From the NCBI RefSeq assembly GCF_000471905.2, contig NW_006500065.1, forward strand, positions 425,614-489,613: a DNA stretch of 64,000 bases. The letters run 5' to 3'. The notes under the pieces are model-generated. The model did no database searches. It worked only from the letters and a program-made list of their open reading frames with translations, and was not told the origin of the DNA. Made by a program: the position numbers and the translations under genes. Each line of letters opens with the position of its first letter. Position 1 is the stretch's first letter. Source of the stretch: Amborella trichopoda. Lineage: Eukaryota > Streptophyta > Magnoliopsida > Amborellales > Amborellaceae. Positions 11,279 to 23,449 of the stretch are shown in pieces.

Positions 11279-12276
11279 TGTTAAAACTATCTTCTTTTGT
11301 TTTAAAACAAATAGGACTTCACTACTACTTCCTTTATGCATGACTTCTTTACATTGGATGGTACTAGGGACCACACTTTATTTTCTTATTCTTTGACCTT
11401 TATTCGCTTAACTGTTAGGAGTCTGCTTGATTTCCTTAAGCGTTGGGCGACATGTGGCGCCTTCTCATCTCTCTCCTTTTAATACTGTTATTATTTGCCA
11501 TATAGTCATGATGTATTGACATCACATGAGATCACGTGTGTGGTCCTTTGTTTTCTCTAAGAAGAAGTTCGTTGGTTAGTTTGTGAAAACCAGAAAAAGT
11601 GTACTTCTCTCTCTATGCATGGGTATGCGATGTTTTATTATGTCTGTTTACCAATCATAGAGTTTGTTACGACTTATTGAATGATTTGAAATAATCAATT
11701 GAAATATTTTGGTAGTGGATATGATCATGTTGGTTTGATTTTACTGCGGTTTCGAGTGAGTCTTTGAGCGTGCAACTTAGAGATTCAAGAATTTCTTCCT
11801 GATCTAGCTGTTTTCTAGGAGTGTTCTCTTCAAGTACCGTTTGTATATTGAGTCGAGGGTATTAAACACTTCAAAAAAAAGCGAGCTCATTTCGTGCCTC
11901 CAGATTTCAAATATACATAGTCTCGATATAAAGCCTCTGAAACCTTCTCTGATTCTTATGAGAGTCCGACTGGTACTAAGAAGGTTATGTTCTTATATAT
12001 AACCTCTGAAACCTGCTTTTATTCTTAAGGAGTCTGACTGGCACTAAGATTGTTCTGTTATTATTCTTTTGTCACAGATCCCGAATAAGGGGAGGTGCTA
12101 TCAAAGATTTTTCTAGGAATTGAGATAGTGAATTAGGCCATCAACTGTAAGTTAAGCCATTGACTGTAAGTCTGGTCATCGACTGTAAGTCAGCCCATCG
12201 ATCGACAGTCACGTTTTCGACCATTTATCAGGGCATCCACAAATTGTCTGGTTATCTACCTTGACTGAAACTAACA
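11279..12276 (+). repeat. 3' LTR of copia fossil 1
   Basis: About 998 bp, starting TGTTAAAACTATC and ending TGAAACTAACA, so it has the TG...CA ends of an LTR. It carries the same 18-19-bp GTAAGTC subrepeats near 12140-12210 as the 5' LTR, and has a local repeat of CCTCTGAAACC near 11930-11960 and 12000. It is followed by AGAAT, the right target duplication. Confidence 0.85.
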
Positions 12277-12281
12277 AGAAT

Positions 12282-13124
12282 TGGGTAATTCGAACGAGGA
12301 ATCACCATCTTGGATTGGGCGAACCAAACAATTCCCTTAAGCCTTCAATTTTTAATATTATTTTGCATTTTCTATAATCCATTAATTTTTAACCTCAGAT
12401 AATCAGCCGATCTGGAGGGCCAATTGAACACTCATTTCTAGGTTTATACTCTTATGACCACAACTGTATTGTAAACACGTGAATCATACAAAATATGAGA
12501 GGCGCATCATGGTTTTTATATTTACATGCCCGTTTTTTTCAACCTTTATCCGGCAACTTTTTGGGTTAGGGCTATGCGAGGTTCCTAGTTGCTTCTCTCT
12601 TTGCCTACAGAGAAACAACAATATTTGAACTCTTGGCACTCCAACTCTGTTTTTGATTTGTCCAAATCTGTTTTGTGATGTGTAGAAATATTGTATCATA
12701 ATTATGATATTCTAAAATACTCTCCTATAGTGTTTCGAAACTTGGCTCCGGCTAGGGATTTAGCCCTGGCCTAAGTCAAGCTACTCGGATGAGTTTGAGT
12801 GGACTCGATGATTCAAACTCGCCCAAGTTATGACTGAGCTAAACAAACCAAAAACCAATAGAAAATGAATGAATGAGTGGGGCACATGGCCAATAGATAG
12901 GAAGGGACGGGGCAAGCAGAAAGTATGGGGCACGTGGCTTGGGAACGAGCGCCAAAGAGGGCGCAAGGGCAAGAGAAAGTGAATTGGGGCAAATGGATGA
13001 TATATATATATATATATATATATAAAACTCTTCCCAATGCATATAGGCAAAAATGAACAGTGATTTCACTTACTATCATCACCATCCAAACTTCATCACA
13101 TGGTCACAGTTGTCTGGTAGTTCT
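12282..13124. other. unclassified non-coding stretch
   Basis: The first 150 bases continue the host repeat broken by the copia element (GAATCACCATCTTGGATT, then CAGCCGATCTGG). The rest has no recognisable protein or repeat; short minus-strand frames near 12800-13080 look like chance frames over a TA run at about 13000-13024. A GC-richer block at 12890-12990 (GGGGCACGTGGC) is unexplained. Confidence 0.4.
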
Positions 13125-13900
13125 TTAATTGTCATTTTTTTTCTATAAATCCAAATTACGTGCAATTTGGAGCGTGTGTACATCTTAGTGAGGTGCACCT
13201 AATAAATTTATGAAAAAAATAATTCGTAAAATATAAATTGACCAAAATACTCTTAAAAATTTATAAGGGTATTTTGATCGATTNNNNNNNNNNNNNNNNN
13301 NNNNNNNNNNNNNNNNNNNNNNNNNNNNNNNNNNNNNNNNNNNNNNNNNNNNNNNNNNNNNNNNNNNNNNNNNNNNNNNNNNNNNNNNNNNNNNNNNNNN
13401 NNNNNNNNNNNNNNNNNNNNNNNNNNNNNNNNNNNNNNNNNNNNNNNNNNNNNNNNNNNNNNNNNNNNNNNNNNNNNNNNNNNNNNNNNNNNNNNNNNNN
13501 NNNNNNNNNNNNNNNNNNNNNNNNNNNNNNNNNNNNNNNNNNNNNNNNNNNNNNNNNNNNNNNNNNNNNNNNNNNNNNNNNNNNNNNNNNNNNNNNNNNN
13601 NNNNNNNNNNNNNNNNNNNNNNNNNNNNNNNNNNNNNNNNNNNNNNNNNNNNNNNNNNNNNNNNNNNNNNNNNNNNNNNNNNNNNNNNNNNNNNNNNNNN
13701 NNNNNNNNNNNNNNNNNNNNNNNNNNNNNNNNNNNNNNNNNNNNNNNNNNNNNNNNNNNNNNNNNNNNNNNNNNNNNNNNNNNNNNNNNNNNNNNNNNNN
13801 NNNNNTAATTAAAATTAAAATAGTTATATACATTTTGAACCGCATGATAAATATCTGACGGCTCATATTACTATTCATTATAGCCGGCCAGCTATTGTTA
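13125..13900. mobile_element. second copy of the MITE-like foldback, cut by an assembly gap
   Basis: Reading plus, AATTTGG, CGTGT, CATCTT, GCACCTA, TAAAATATAA and TGACCAAAATAC words at about 13158-13250 occur in the same order in the reverse complement of 7190-7330. The palindromic centre (ACCAAAATACTC with AAGGGTATTTT) is at about 13238-13275. The right side after the gap ends in a GCCGGCCAGC-containing segment near 13880. True length is unknown because of the gap. Confidence 0.5.
13284..13805. other. assembly gap, 522 N
   Basis: Run of N. Apparent long open frames across it on both strands are artefacts of unknown bases. Confidence 0.99.
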
Positions 13901-13905
13901 GCTTT

Positions 13906-13909
<4 letters not shown>

Positions 13910-13939
<30 letters not shown>
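13910..13939. repeat. TA dinucleotide run at the outer edge of pararetrovirus copy A
   Basis: About 30 bp of alternating TA. The pararetrovirus homology begins only about 11 bp to its right. Confidence 0.95.
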
Positions 13940-13944
<5 letters not shown>

Positions 13945-13949
13945 CTCTG

Positions 13950-14215
13950 GTATGACTTTTCTTTTATATTTTTCTATTTTATTTCTTCTTTCAAATAATA
14001 CAGAAATTTTTCTTTAGAAGAAATCTTATTTTTAATATTGTTGATTTCATGGACTCTGGGCTTTTCAATAAAGGGAAATTTAATCTTATGCCCTTCAATA
14101 CTGGCTTTTATCCCTGTGTCATCAATCTTAATTGGATAGAACATATTTAAAAACGGAGTTCCTAGGATAACAGGTTGACTTAATCCTTTTACCATTATGA
14201 CCAATTGCTCTTGAT
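13950..14215 (-). repeat. segment repeated from 15330-15575 at the end of copy A
   Basis: The stretch encoding the protease-to-RT junction (SQPVILG, then FYPIKIDDTG on the minus strand) occurs twice in copy A in the same orientation, about 1.37 kb apart. The second occurrence follows directly after the RT region. This is the mark of recombination between two pararetrovirus molecules or of a tandem unit later shortened. Confidence 0.8.
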
Positions 14216-17200
14216 TATTCATCTTTTGTTTTAACACGGCACCAAGTCCTAGTTTTGAGGCATCTGTTTCTACTATTTTAAATGTTGTAGGACTTAACAG
14301 AGCTAGGCAGGGTAATTCCTTAGCTTTGGTTTTAATTTTTCTTACTGCCTTGGTATGTTCTTCAGTCCATTCTAGAGGATTTTTTTTTAACCTTTGGAAT
14401 AGAGGCTTTGCATCTAACGCCAAATCTTTATAAAAATCCGAAATATAATTTAAACAACCAAGGAATCTTTGTAATTCAGTTTTACCTGTAATTATGTCTG
14501 GAAATTTGGATGCAAATTCTATTGGTCTATCGATGGGAGTAATTCTTCCTTGGAAATTATTATGCTCTAAAAATCTTATTTTTGGCTGGCATAGATTTAT
14601 TTTTCTTGCAGAAACCACTAAGCCGGCATTTTTTATTGCTTTTATGAATGTACTTAAATGTTTCCAATGTTGATCAATTGATTCAGAGAAAACAAGTACA
14701 TCATCAATATAGACAATCATAAATTTGGTATAAGGATTAAAAATTTCGTTCATGATATTTTGGAATTCGGATGGTGCATTTTTTAATCCAATTGGCATAA
14801 CATTCCACTCAAATTGTTCAAATAGAACATTAAAAGCAGTTTTATATTTATCTTTTTCGACAATCTGGATTTGCCGATAGCCTTATTTGAGATCAAATTT
14901 TGAGAATATACAAACATTGACTAGTCTATCCAAGAGGTCTCTTTTGTTTGGGATTAGATATCTAATCCATCTTAAGACTTTGTTAAGTGGTTTGTAATTT
15001 ATAACCAATCTTGGAGCCCCTATTTCTATTTCGAAAGCCTTTCCCATATAAAAGGCCGAACAACTCCATAGTGATGAGCTTTTTTTTATAAGCTTTTTAT
15101 TTAATAATTCTTTTATCTCTTTTTTGCAGATTTCGAGTAACCTATTGTTCATTTGAATAGGTCTTACTTTAGTAAGAATTTTTCCCTCTCGAAAATCTAG
15201 TTCATAGGGAAGTTCCACTATATGTTGTTTTCTGCCCCAAAAAGCATTGGGGATATCGCCACATATTTCTCTTTCCATATTTGTCTTTAGAGATTTTATC
15301 TTATTTTGAGTTTCTAGAAGGGATAACTTTTCTTCTATATTTTTATATTTTACTTCTTCTTTCAGATAATACAGAAATTTTCTTTAGAAGAGATCTTATT
15401 TTTGATATTATTGATTTCATGGACTCTGGGCTTTACAATAAAGGTAAATTTAACCTTATGGCCCTCAATATTAGCTTTTATCCCTGTATCATCAATCTTA
15501 ATTGGATAGAGCATATTTAAAAAAGGACTCCCTAGAATAACAGGTTGACTTAATCCTTTTACCATTATGAATGGAAAATTGAAACAAGCACCATTATTGC
15601 ATACTGCAGTATCGGATAATTTATAGTTGATAAGCATTTTGCTACCATCTACAGTATTAAGGATTTAGGTAGTCTTGCTGAAGTATTTAGTTGGTATTAA
15701 TTCTTCATTAATGCAATTTAGGTCTGCTCCTAAATCTAACAGAGCGGTAGTTTGGAAGCTGTACTCTTTTTGAACTACGATTTTGATATTGGTAAAACAT
15801 GTTTGGGTTATAATTTTGTCTACTAGGTTTACATATTTACAATTTGATCATATTTACAATTTTGGACCTTTTCTATTATTTCATACTAGCTTTGGAGGTT
15901 TCAGGTTTAAGAATGGTGTCTTCAACCTCACGTGGTAAAGGAATATTATACTCAGTGATCAGATTATCAAATTCACCTTCTATATTTTCTTCTTCAATTA
16001 CTTTGCTGATAAGGTTCTGGGTTAATTCTAAGATTTGAACCCTTGCTTTCAGAGCTATCAACTCATTTCTAACTTCATTAATTTCATATTTTAGCTCAGA
16101 TATTGAAGGTTCCTTTTTAGTATATGTTTTATTTTGTACCCTTTTCAAAATAACTTGGGAACTATAATCTTCTTTTGTTGGGACAAGAGAAGATTTAGGT
16201 TTTCTAGAAGGGGCTTTGGACATATTGATGTACTGGATTAGGGCTTCTTTTTTGGCCTCTAAGTCAGATATTTTGTCTATGAGGTCTATGATCAGGTCTA
16301 AATCAATTTTCCTTTTTTTCTTCTGGATTATTGTCATTATCGGAGTCTGAATCAGAACTGCTGATAATGATATCCTCATCATTTATTTCCCCAATCAACA
16401 TTTCCTCTTCTAATTCAGAGGAATCAGAGGTTTCATCCTTAATTTTGAGTATTTCAAATAATTGTTTTTTAATATTATCTTCTATTTCCAAAGAGTTAAT
16501 TTTTCTTTGAACTCTGCATTTGTTTTTGTAATGGCCGACTTTGCCACAATTATAATAGACAGGGATTTTTCTTTTTCCCTTATGTTTAAAAGATGGTTTA
16601 TCTTGTAAGAATTTTTTGGAAAATTTTTTTTTTGCCTTTGAATAATGTTTAATTTTTTTTTTTCCAAATTTTTTATTTTTTCTTTTATGGAAAGGCTTTG
16701 AAGGGGGTAGAGTATTAAATCCAAATTGCTTGCAGAAGTCCCCTAACTCCTTTTTCCCCGTTATTCTCTGTTTTTCTAATTGTCTTCGAAGTTTCAAGTC
16801 TATATATAAAGTCAGAACCTCAGCACAGATTTCAGCAGATAATTCACCTAGTGCATACAACGAATAAGAAATAATTCCACCCATACATATTTTTAAGCCT
16901 TGTTTTACCTTTTCTGCAAAAAGATATGGTAGACCAGCTATGAATTTTTCTTTCCAATGGTCTGACCTATTATCTTCTCTTGATAGTAGACTTGAGAAAA
17001 TTACATATTTGTACCATTTTATAATGGGAGAATGTTGGATATCTTAGATTTGATAATAAATCTTACAGTACTTCCTACAAAATAGAGAGTGATAGTATAT
17101 ATCAATATATTGACTGCGTTTCCTTCTTGTACTATATTATCTTGACCATCTTTTCTCTTAACTATCCATTGTTTTGAGGCATTTAATATTTGGCTTTTTG

Positions 17201-18690
17201 ATTCTTCATCTATATGAAAATCCCACCAGCCTCTTAGCCAACTGGTGAATCCACATATTATAGCCTTGGCTATCTCATGGTCTTGGTTTCCACTTGCCTT
17301 GCAGGCAGTAGCATACATAATCATATGTTTCTTGAGATCTAAGATCTGATTTTCAACCATGTCATCTATGTTCCAATTTACTATGGATTTTCCTGAATAT
17401 GAGACTGAAGTAGAGATTAGGTCTTCTTCTATCTATAGATCTACTGGGGTAGGTCTATGATAGTACATTCAGGTTTGGGATACAGGTCTTACTTTTCTCC
17501 CATATTCAATTCTATTTATATATAAGCTTTCAGTTTTAAAAGTTTTTTCCATTTCTTCAATTTCTTTGTCAGGTGCCTTTTGCAGAACCTGAACATCTCC
17601 TTTCTAAGTTTTGGAGGACTGGACCTTTTCATTAATATTTAGCTTTTTTAATCTTTTGACCAGTTCATCTATTAACTCACTAGTTTCCTCTTTTTCCTTT
17701 ATCCCTTGCAGGCTGAATTTTCTTGCTTCAATAGTTGGAGAAGGTTTGAATAGGACGGCTTCCTTTTGCTTATCAAAGCAGAGGTTCAGGAGTTGGTTTT
17801 AACTTGTTTACAACATTTTCTATTCTTGAGGTTTACTTTCCTATTTTTTGGAGGAAAATATTTGTATAATTATTTTGTTCAATAATATGAAGTATTCCAT
17901 CAAGCTTTGCCATACTTTGGTCGCTGTCTTTAGGTCCTATTTTGAGATGTAAGGCTCTAATTTGGATTTTCACCCCTAATTTTTCTCCTTTAAGCTGTAA
18001 GCAAGTCTCAAGGGGATGAATAGACTCAATTGTTTCTCCTTTGGTGGTTTGAAAACATTTTTTTGACCATATTTACTTCAAATTTTGGAATTTTATTCCA
18101 TAATCTTTTGCTATGTATTTTAACCATTTAAAAAACTTGACAGTTGTCTTATGTTTTATCATGAAACGATTAAATTTTAAATGAAAAGCATCTATCAGGG
18201 GTTTTTTAAATTCTTTGAAGAACTATTCTCTTATTAGTTTATTTTCTTCAGAGTAGAAATCTTTTCTAATCCATTCTTTGTCAATTTTAAATTCTTCTTT
18301 TTTAATAACATTTATATCAAAGTCTAGGTCAGAGGTCGTTCGTTCTTGTTCTTCTCTTGTAGAAGAACCTGGATTATATACTCTATAGACTGGTTGTTGA
18401 ACTTGATTTTGAGTTCTATTAGGTCTTTCTATAATAGTTCTCCTATGAGCTAATAATCTTTCATATTCTGACTGTGGGATCAAAGAGGTAGAGCTTTTGG
18501 GAGGATCCCGAATGCTAGGTTCACCAATTCTTAAAGTAGTTCTTCTGGAGGATGGAAAATGGATTTCAGGGTATTTATTCTCAGGGTTTTTAATTTGGGA
18601 CTCAGTTTGTAAGGACCATCTCTTTGGTAATTTTACCTAAGACCCTGCCACTGACTTTTGTATGACTAGATTTGATTTTTTCATATTTGT

Positions 18691-19344
18691 CTAGAAAAAT
18701 ATGGTTTGTCCTTTTGAATCCATTTGCCTAGCATTTGAAGATAAAGTACCCATTACCTTATAACATATTAGGGAAACAAATGCTAGATTTTGAGAACCTG
18801 GGTCCATATCAAAACCTTGAATTTTAAGGTTTAGGGTCAGGACCTTTAATAGATTAGGATCTGTTAAGGCCACCAAAAAATTTGGAAAACAGTTGAAATA
18901 AATGGGGTTGTTACAGATACTGGATTCAACTATTCCTAACAAGGAATCAGTAAATCTTTTATGCCTGCTGTCTCTTAAACAGAGTAGAACAGTATTATTT
19001 AATCTTGTCCTTGTTAATGGATTGACAGCTATTTGTACTAAACCAATATGCAAGTATTTGTAATCTTTTCTTTTGTGATCTTCAATCATCCTTGGGGAAA
19101 GTAATTGGAATTTGTCTTGAGATTCCATGACAGAAATACTTTGTTCAATAGTTTTGATAGAAAAACTACTTTTAAAATCAAACGTTCCTTTACTATAGAC
19201 GTCTGAAACAAGTACCTTAGGTATATTCCAATTTTGGATTTGTTTTTCTATATTATCTATTATTACTTCCTCTCTATTATTAACATGTAATGTATTACTA
19301 GTAGTAGCGAACCTATAAGATAAAGTTCTGATAAAGTTTGCCAT
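18691..19344 (-). pseudogene. movement protein region, pararetrovirus copy A
   Basis: The frame starts at ATG 19344 (minus). It encodes a protein with the layout of caulimovirid cell-to-cell movement proteins of the 30K family: a beta-rich core with YKYLHIGLVQIAVNPL, then a D-rich loop and NPIYFNCFPNF. In circulating relatives this protein lines plasmodesmata with tubules. It is fossil sequence here and is placed directly downstream of the primer site, as expected. Confidence 0.7.
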
Positions 19345-19509
19345 TGTAATTTGAGTCAACCGAAAACAGCCCCTACACTTTCCTAGCTCTTCCTGGCCTT
19401 AGTGATCGTTGGGTCACGGCGACTTTGAACTTAATACTGCAAATTTTCTCAGAATTTTATTAATTGTTCAGTTTTCTACTGGTGATACAGTTAGACCATT
19501 GTAATATAA

Positions 19510-19525
19510 CTTGACTCTGATACCA
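19510..19525 (-). promoter_or_regulatory. tRNA-Met primer-binding site, copy A
   Basis: On the minus strand this reads TGGTATCAGAGTCAAG. Its first eleven bases complement the 3' end of plant initiator tRNA-Met, the primer used by Caulimoviridae. Confidence 0.85.
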
Positions 19526-19636
19526 TATGGCGGAATTTATCTACAAAAATCTACCATATAGTGAAAACAGAATACAGAGTAAGCATAAACAATAAATCAA
19601 AAATACTAAAGGCAAACTTACATTTCACATATACAT

Positions 19637-19652
19637 TGGTATCAGAGTCAAG
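19637..19652 (+). promoter_or_regulatory. tRNA-Met primer-binding site, copy B
   Basis: TGGTATCAGAGTCAAG, the same 16 bases as the copy A site, in the opposite orientation about 110 bp away. It marks the start of minus-strand DNA synthesis in the ancestral virus. Confidence 0.88.
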
Positions 19653-19811
19653 TTTATATTACAGTGGTCTAACTAATAGAAAACAAAACTATTAAATAAA
19701 ATTCTGGGAAATATTTGCAGTAGTAAGTTCAAAGTTGCCGTGACCCAAAGATAACTAAGGCCAGGAAGAGCCAGAATAGTGTATGACTGTTTCCAGTTGA
19801 CTCGAACTACA

Positions 19812-20455
19812 ATGGCAAACTTGATCAGAACTATATCTAATAGGTCAGCTACTACTAGTAATACATTACGTGTTAATAATAGAGAGGAAGTAATAATAGA
19901 TAGTATAGAAAAACAAATCCAAAATTAGAATATACCTAAGATACCTGTTTCAGACGTCTATAGTAAAGGAAAGTTTGATTTTAAAAGTAGTTTTTCTATC
20001 AAACCTATTGAGCAAAGTATTTCAGTCATGAAAACTCAGGACAAATTCCAATTACTTTCCCCAAGGATGATTGAAGATCACAAAAGGAAAGATTACAAAT
20101 ACTTGCATATTGGTTTAGTACAAATAGTTGTCAAACCATTAACAAGGACATGATTAAATAATTCTGTTCTACTCTGTTTAAGAGACAGATACATTAGAGA
20201 TTCACTGATTTTCTGTTAGGAATAGTGGAATCCAGTCTCTATAACGGCCCCATTTATTTCAACTGTTTTCCAAATTTCTCGGTGGCCTTAACAGATCCTA
20301 ATCTATTAAAGGTCTTGACCCTAAACCTTACAACTCTAGGTTTTGATATAGACCCAGGTTCTCAAAATCTAGCATTTGTTTACCGGATATGTTAAAAGGT
20401 AATGAATACTTTATTTCCAAATGCTAGGCAAATGGATTCAAAAGGACAAACCATA
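19812..20455 (+). pseudogene. movement protein region, pararetrovirus copy B
   Basis: Begins ATGGCAAAC about 160 bases after the primer site. It shows the same family segments as copy A (LLSPRMIEDHKRK, YKYLHIGLVQI). Sequence identity with copy A over the first 130 bases is a little over 90% by eye. Confidence 0.7.
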
Positions 20456-21271
20456 TTTTTTCAAACAAACATGGAAAAATCAAATCTAGTCGTACCAAAG
20501 TCGGCATGGAAAATTACTAGAGAGATGGTCCTTACAAACTGAATCCCAAATTAAAAACCCTGAGAACAAAGACCCTGAAAAGATAATGGAATATTCTGAT
20601 TGAGAAATAGAAATCAAATTTCCATCCTCCAGAAGAACTACATTAATAATTGCTGAACCTAGCATTAGAGATCCTCTCAGAAGCTCTACCTCTTCAATCC
20701 CACAGTCAGAATATAAAAGATTATCCACTCATAGGAGAACCATTATCAAAAGACTTAATAGAACTCCCAATCAGGTTCAACAACCAGTCTATAGAGTAGA
20801 TACTCCAGGTTCTTCTGAAATAGAAGAACAAGAACCAACGCCCTCTGACATAGACTTTGATGTAAATGTTATTCAAAAAGAAGAATTTAAGATTGACAAA
20901 GAATGGATCAGAAACGATTTCTACTCTGAAGAAAATAGACTAATAAGAGAATGGTTCTTTAAAGAATTTAAAGAACCCCTGAGAGATGCTTTTCATTTAA
21001 AATTTAATCGTTTCATGATAAAACATAAGGCAACTGTCAAGTTTTTTAAATGGTTAAATACATACCAAAAGATTATGGAATAAAAATTCCAAAATTTGAG
21101 GTAAATATGGTCAAAAAATCTGTTCAAACCTTTCAAACCACCAAAGGAGAAACAATTTAGTCCATTCATCCCCTTGAGACTAGCTTACAGCTTAAAGGAG
21201 AAAAATTAGGGGAGAAAATTGAAATTAAAGTCTCACTTCTCAAAATAGGATCTAAAGAAAGCGATCAAAGT

Positions 21272-22900
21272 ATGGCTAAGCTTGATGCAATACCTCATAC
21301 TATTGAACAGGATAATTATACATACATTTTACTCCAAACAATAGGGAAGCACACTACAAGGATAGAAAATGCAGTAAACAAGTTAAAACTAACTCCTGAA
21401 CCCAAAAGCTTTGATAAGCAAAAGGAAGCCATCCTATTCAAACCTCCTCCAACTCTTGAAGCAGGAAAATTCAGCTGGCAAGGGATAAAGAAAAAAAAGG
21501 AAAATAGTGAGTTAATAGATGAACTGGTCAAAAGATTAAAAAAGCTAAATATTAATGATAAGGCCCAGTCCTCTAAAACTCAGAAAGGAGATGTCCAGGT
21601 TTTGCAAAAGGCACCTGACAAAGAAATTGAAGAAATGGAAAAAGATTTTAAAACTGAAAGCTTAGATATAATTAGAATGGACTATGGAAGAAAAGTAAGA
21701 CCAGTATCCCAAACCCGAATGTACTGTCTCAGACCTACCCTAGTAGATTTGCAGATAGAAGAAGACCTAATATCTACCTCAGTCTCCTATTCAGGAAAAT
21801 CCATAATAAATTGGAATATAGATGGCATGGCTGAAAATCAGATCTTAGATCTCATGAAACATATGACTATGCATGCCACCGCCTGCAAGGCAAGTGGAAA
21901 CCAAGACCATGAGATAGCCAAGATTATAATATGTGGATTCACTGGTTGGCTAAGAGGCTGGTGGGATTTTCATATGGATGAAGAATCAAAAAACCAAATA
22001 TTAAATGCCTCAAAACAATGGATAGTTAAGAGAGAAGATAACTAAGATAATATAGTACAAGAAGGAGATGCAATCAATAAATTGATATATACCATCACCA
22101 TCCATTTTGTAGGAAATACTGCCTTGTTAGAAGCAAGGTCTGAAGATTTGTTATCAAATTTAAGATGTCCAACACTCTCCCATTATAAATGGTACAAAGA
22201 TGTATTTTTCTCAAGACTATTATCAAGAGAAGATAATAAGTCAGACCATTGGAAAGAAAAATTCATAGCTGGTCTACCACACTTTTTTACAGAGAAGGCA
22301 AAAACAAGGCTTGAAAATAAGCATGGTGGAATTATTTTTTATTCTCTGTATACACTAGGTGAATTATCAGCTGCAATCTGTGTTGAGGGTCTGGCATTAT
22401 GTACAGACTTGAAACTTTGAAGATAATTAGAAAAACAGAGAATAACGGGGAGAAAGGAGTTAGGGGACTTCTACGAGCAATTTGGATTTAATACTCTACC
22501 CCCTTCAAAGCCTTTTCATAAAAGAAACATGAAAATTTAGAAAAGAAAACATGAAAAATTTAGAAAAAGAAAATTTAAACATTATTCAAAGGCAAAAGAA
22601 AAATTTTCCAAAAAATTCTTACATGATAAACCATCTTTTAAACACAAGGAAAAAAAGAAAGTCCATGTCTGTTATAATTGTGGCAAAGTCGGCCATTACA
22701 AAAACCGATGCAAAGTTCAAAGAAAAATTATTAAAAAACAATTATTTGAAATACTTCAAATTGAGGATGAAACCTCTGATTCCTCTGAATCAGAAGAGGA
22801 AATATTGATTGGGGAAATAAATGATGAGGATATCATTATCAGCAGTTCTGATTCAGACTCTGATAATGACAATAATCCAGAAGAAGAAAAGGAAAATTGA
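21272..22900 (+). pseudogene. coat protein region, pararetrovirus copy B
   Basis: The segment holds a Lys-rich linker, then the caulimovirid coat core with GFTGWLRGWWDFH near 21930-21975, a Lys-rich tract, and a zinc knuckle (CYNCGKVGHYKNRC) near 22670-22710, followed by an acidic Ser/Asp/Glu tract. In the family this protein forms the capsid and packages the pregenomic RNA through the knuckle. Confidence 0.75.
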
Positions 22901-23449
22901 TTTACAAGGCAATAATAGATATGAACGGGTTAAGCATCGATACCCTCACCAAAGAAGAAGACCTGATCATAAACCTCATCGAATAAATATCTGACCTAGA
23001 GGCCAAAAAAGAAGCCCTAATCCAGTACATCAATATGTCCAAAGCCCCTTCTAGAAAACCTAAATCTTCTCTTGTCCCAACAAAAGAAGATTATAGTTTC
23101 CAGGATATTTTGAAAAGGGTACAAAATAAAACATATACCAAAAAGGAACCTTCAATATCTGAGCTAAAATATGAAATTAATGAAGTTAGAAATGAGTTGA
23201 TAGCTCTGAAAGCAAGGGTTCAAATCTTAGAATTAACCCAGAACCTTATCAGCAAAGCAATTGAAGAAGAAAATATAGACGGTGAATTTGATAATCTGAT
23301 CACTGAGTATAATATTCCTTTACCACGTGAGGTTGAAGACACCATTCTTAAACCTGAAACCTCCAAAGCTGGTATGAATATAATAGAAAATGTCCAAAAT
23401 TAAATATGATCAAAATTGTAAATATGTAAATCTAGTAGACAAAATTATA

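Larger units (their letters stand above)
5246..12276 (+). mobile_element. Ty1/copia LTR retrotransposon fossil 1
   Basis: An old copia element of about 7.0 kb with both LTRs. Order on the plus strand is gag (about 6440-7000), a zinc-knuckle and protease region (about 7630-7830, protease WWVDFG), integrase (about 8310-8960), reverse transcriptase (about 9130-10050) and RNase H (about 10190-10690). This PR-IN-RT-RH order defines Ty1/copia. A purine-rich tract, CAGGTGGGGGAT, lies directly before the 3' LTR. The flanks AGAAC and AGAAT are a 5-bp target duplication with one mismatch. It is broken, with well over ten breaks, and its LTRs have clearly diverged, so the insertion is ancient. No primer-binding site could be recognised after the 5' LTR. 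I do not assign a copia lineage. A MITE-like insert sits after gag. Confidence 0.9.
13950..19620 (-). mobile_element. endogenous pararetrovirus (Caulimoviridae) fossil, copy A
   Basis: Reading the minus strand from 19.6 kb downward the order is: leader end, tRNA-Met primer site (19510-19525), movement protein (18691-19344), a linker, coat protein (about 16300-17400, with GWLRGWWDFH-like core, basic tract and CxxxGHxxxxC knuckle near 16530), a coiled-coil segment (about 15900-16300), aspartic protease (about 15450-15850) and reverse transcriptase (about 14230-15280, MPIGLKNAP and YIDDVLVF). This MP-CP-PR-RT order is that of plant pararetroviruses, not of gypsy elements. The far end (13950-14215) repeats the copy's own protease-end segment at about 15330-15575. 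The copy is incomplete and broken, with about ten or more breaks. It is about 90% identical to copy B by eye. The genus is unassigned. Confidence 0.85.

Noticed and set aside
12781-13085. Three overlapping minus-strand frames of 76-89 residues
   Set aside because: They overlap in different frames over a TA run and low-complexity sequence; no family resemblance.
13238-13911. Long open frames of about 200 residues on both strands
   Set aside because: They run through the 522-N gap; the middle is unknown bases.
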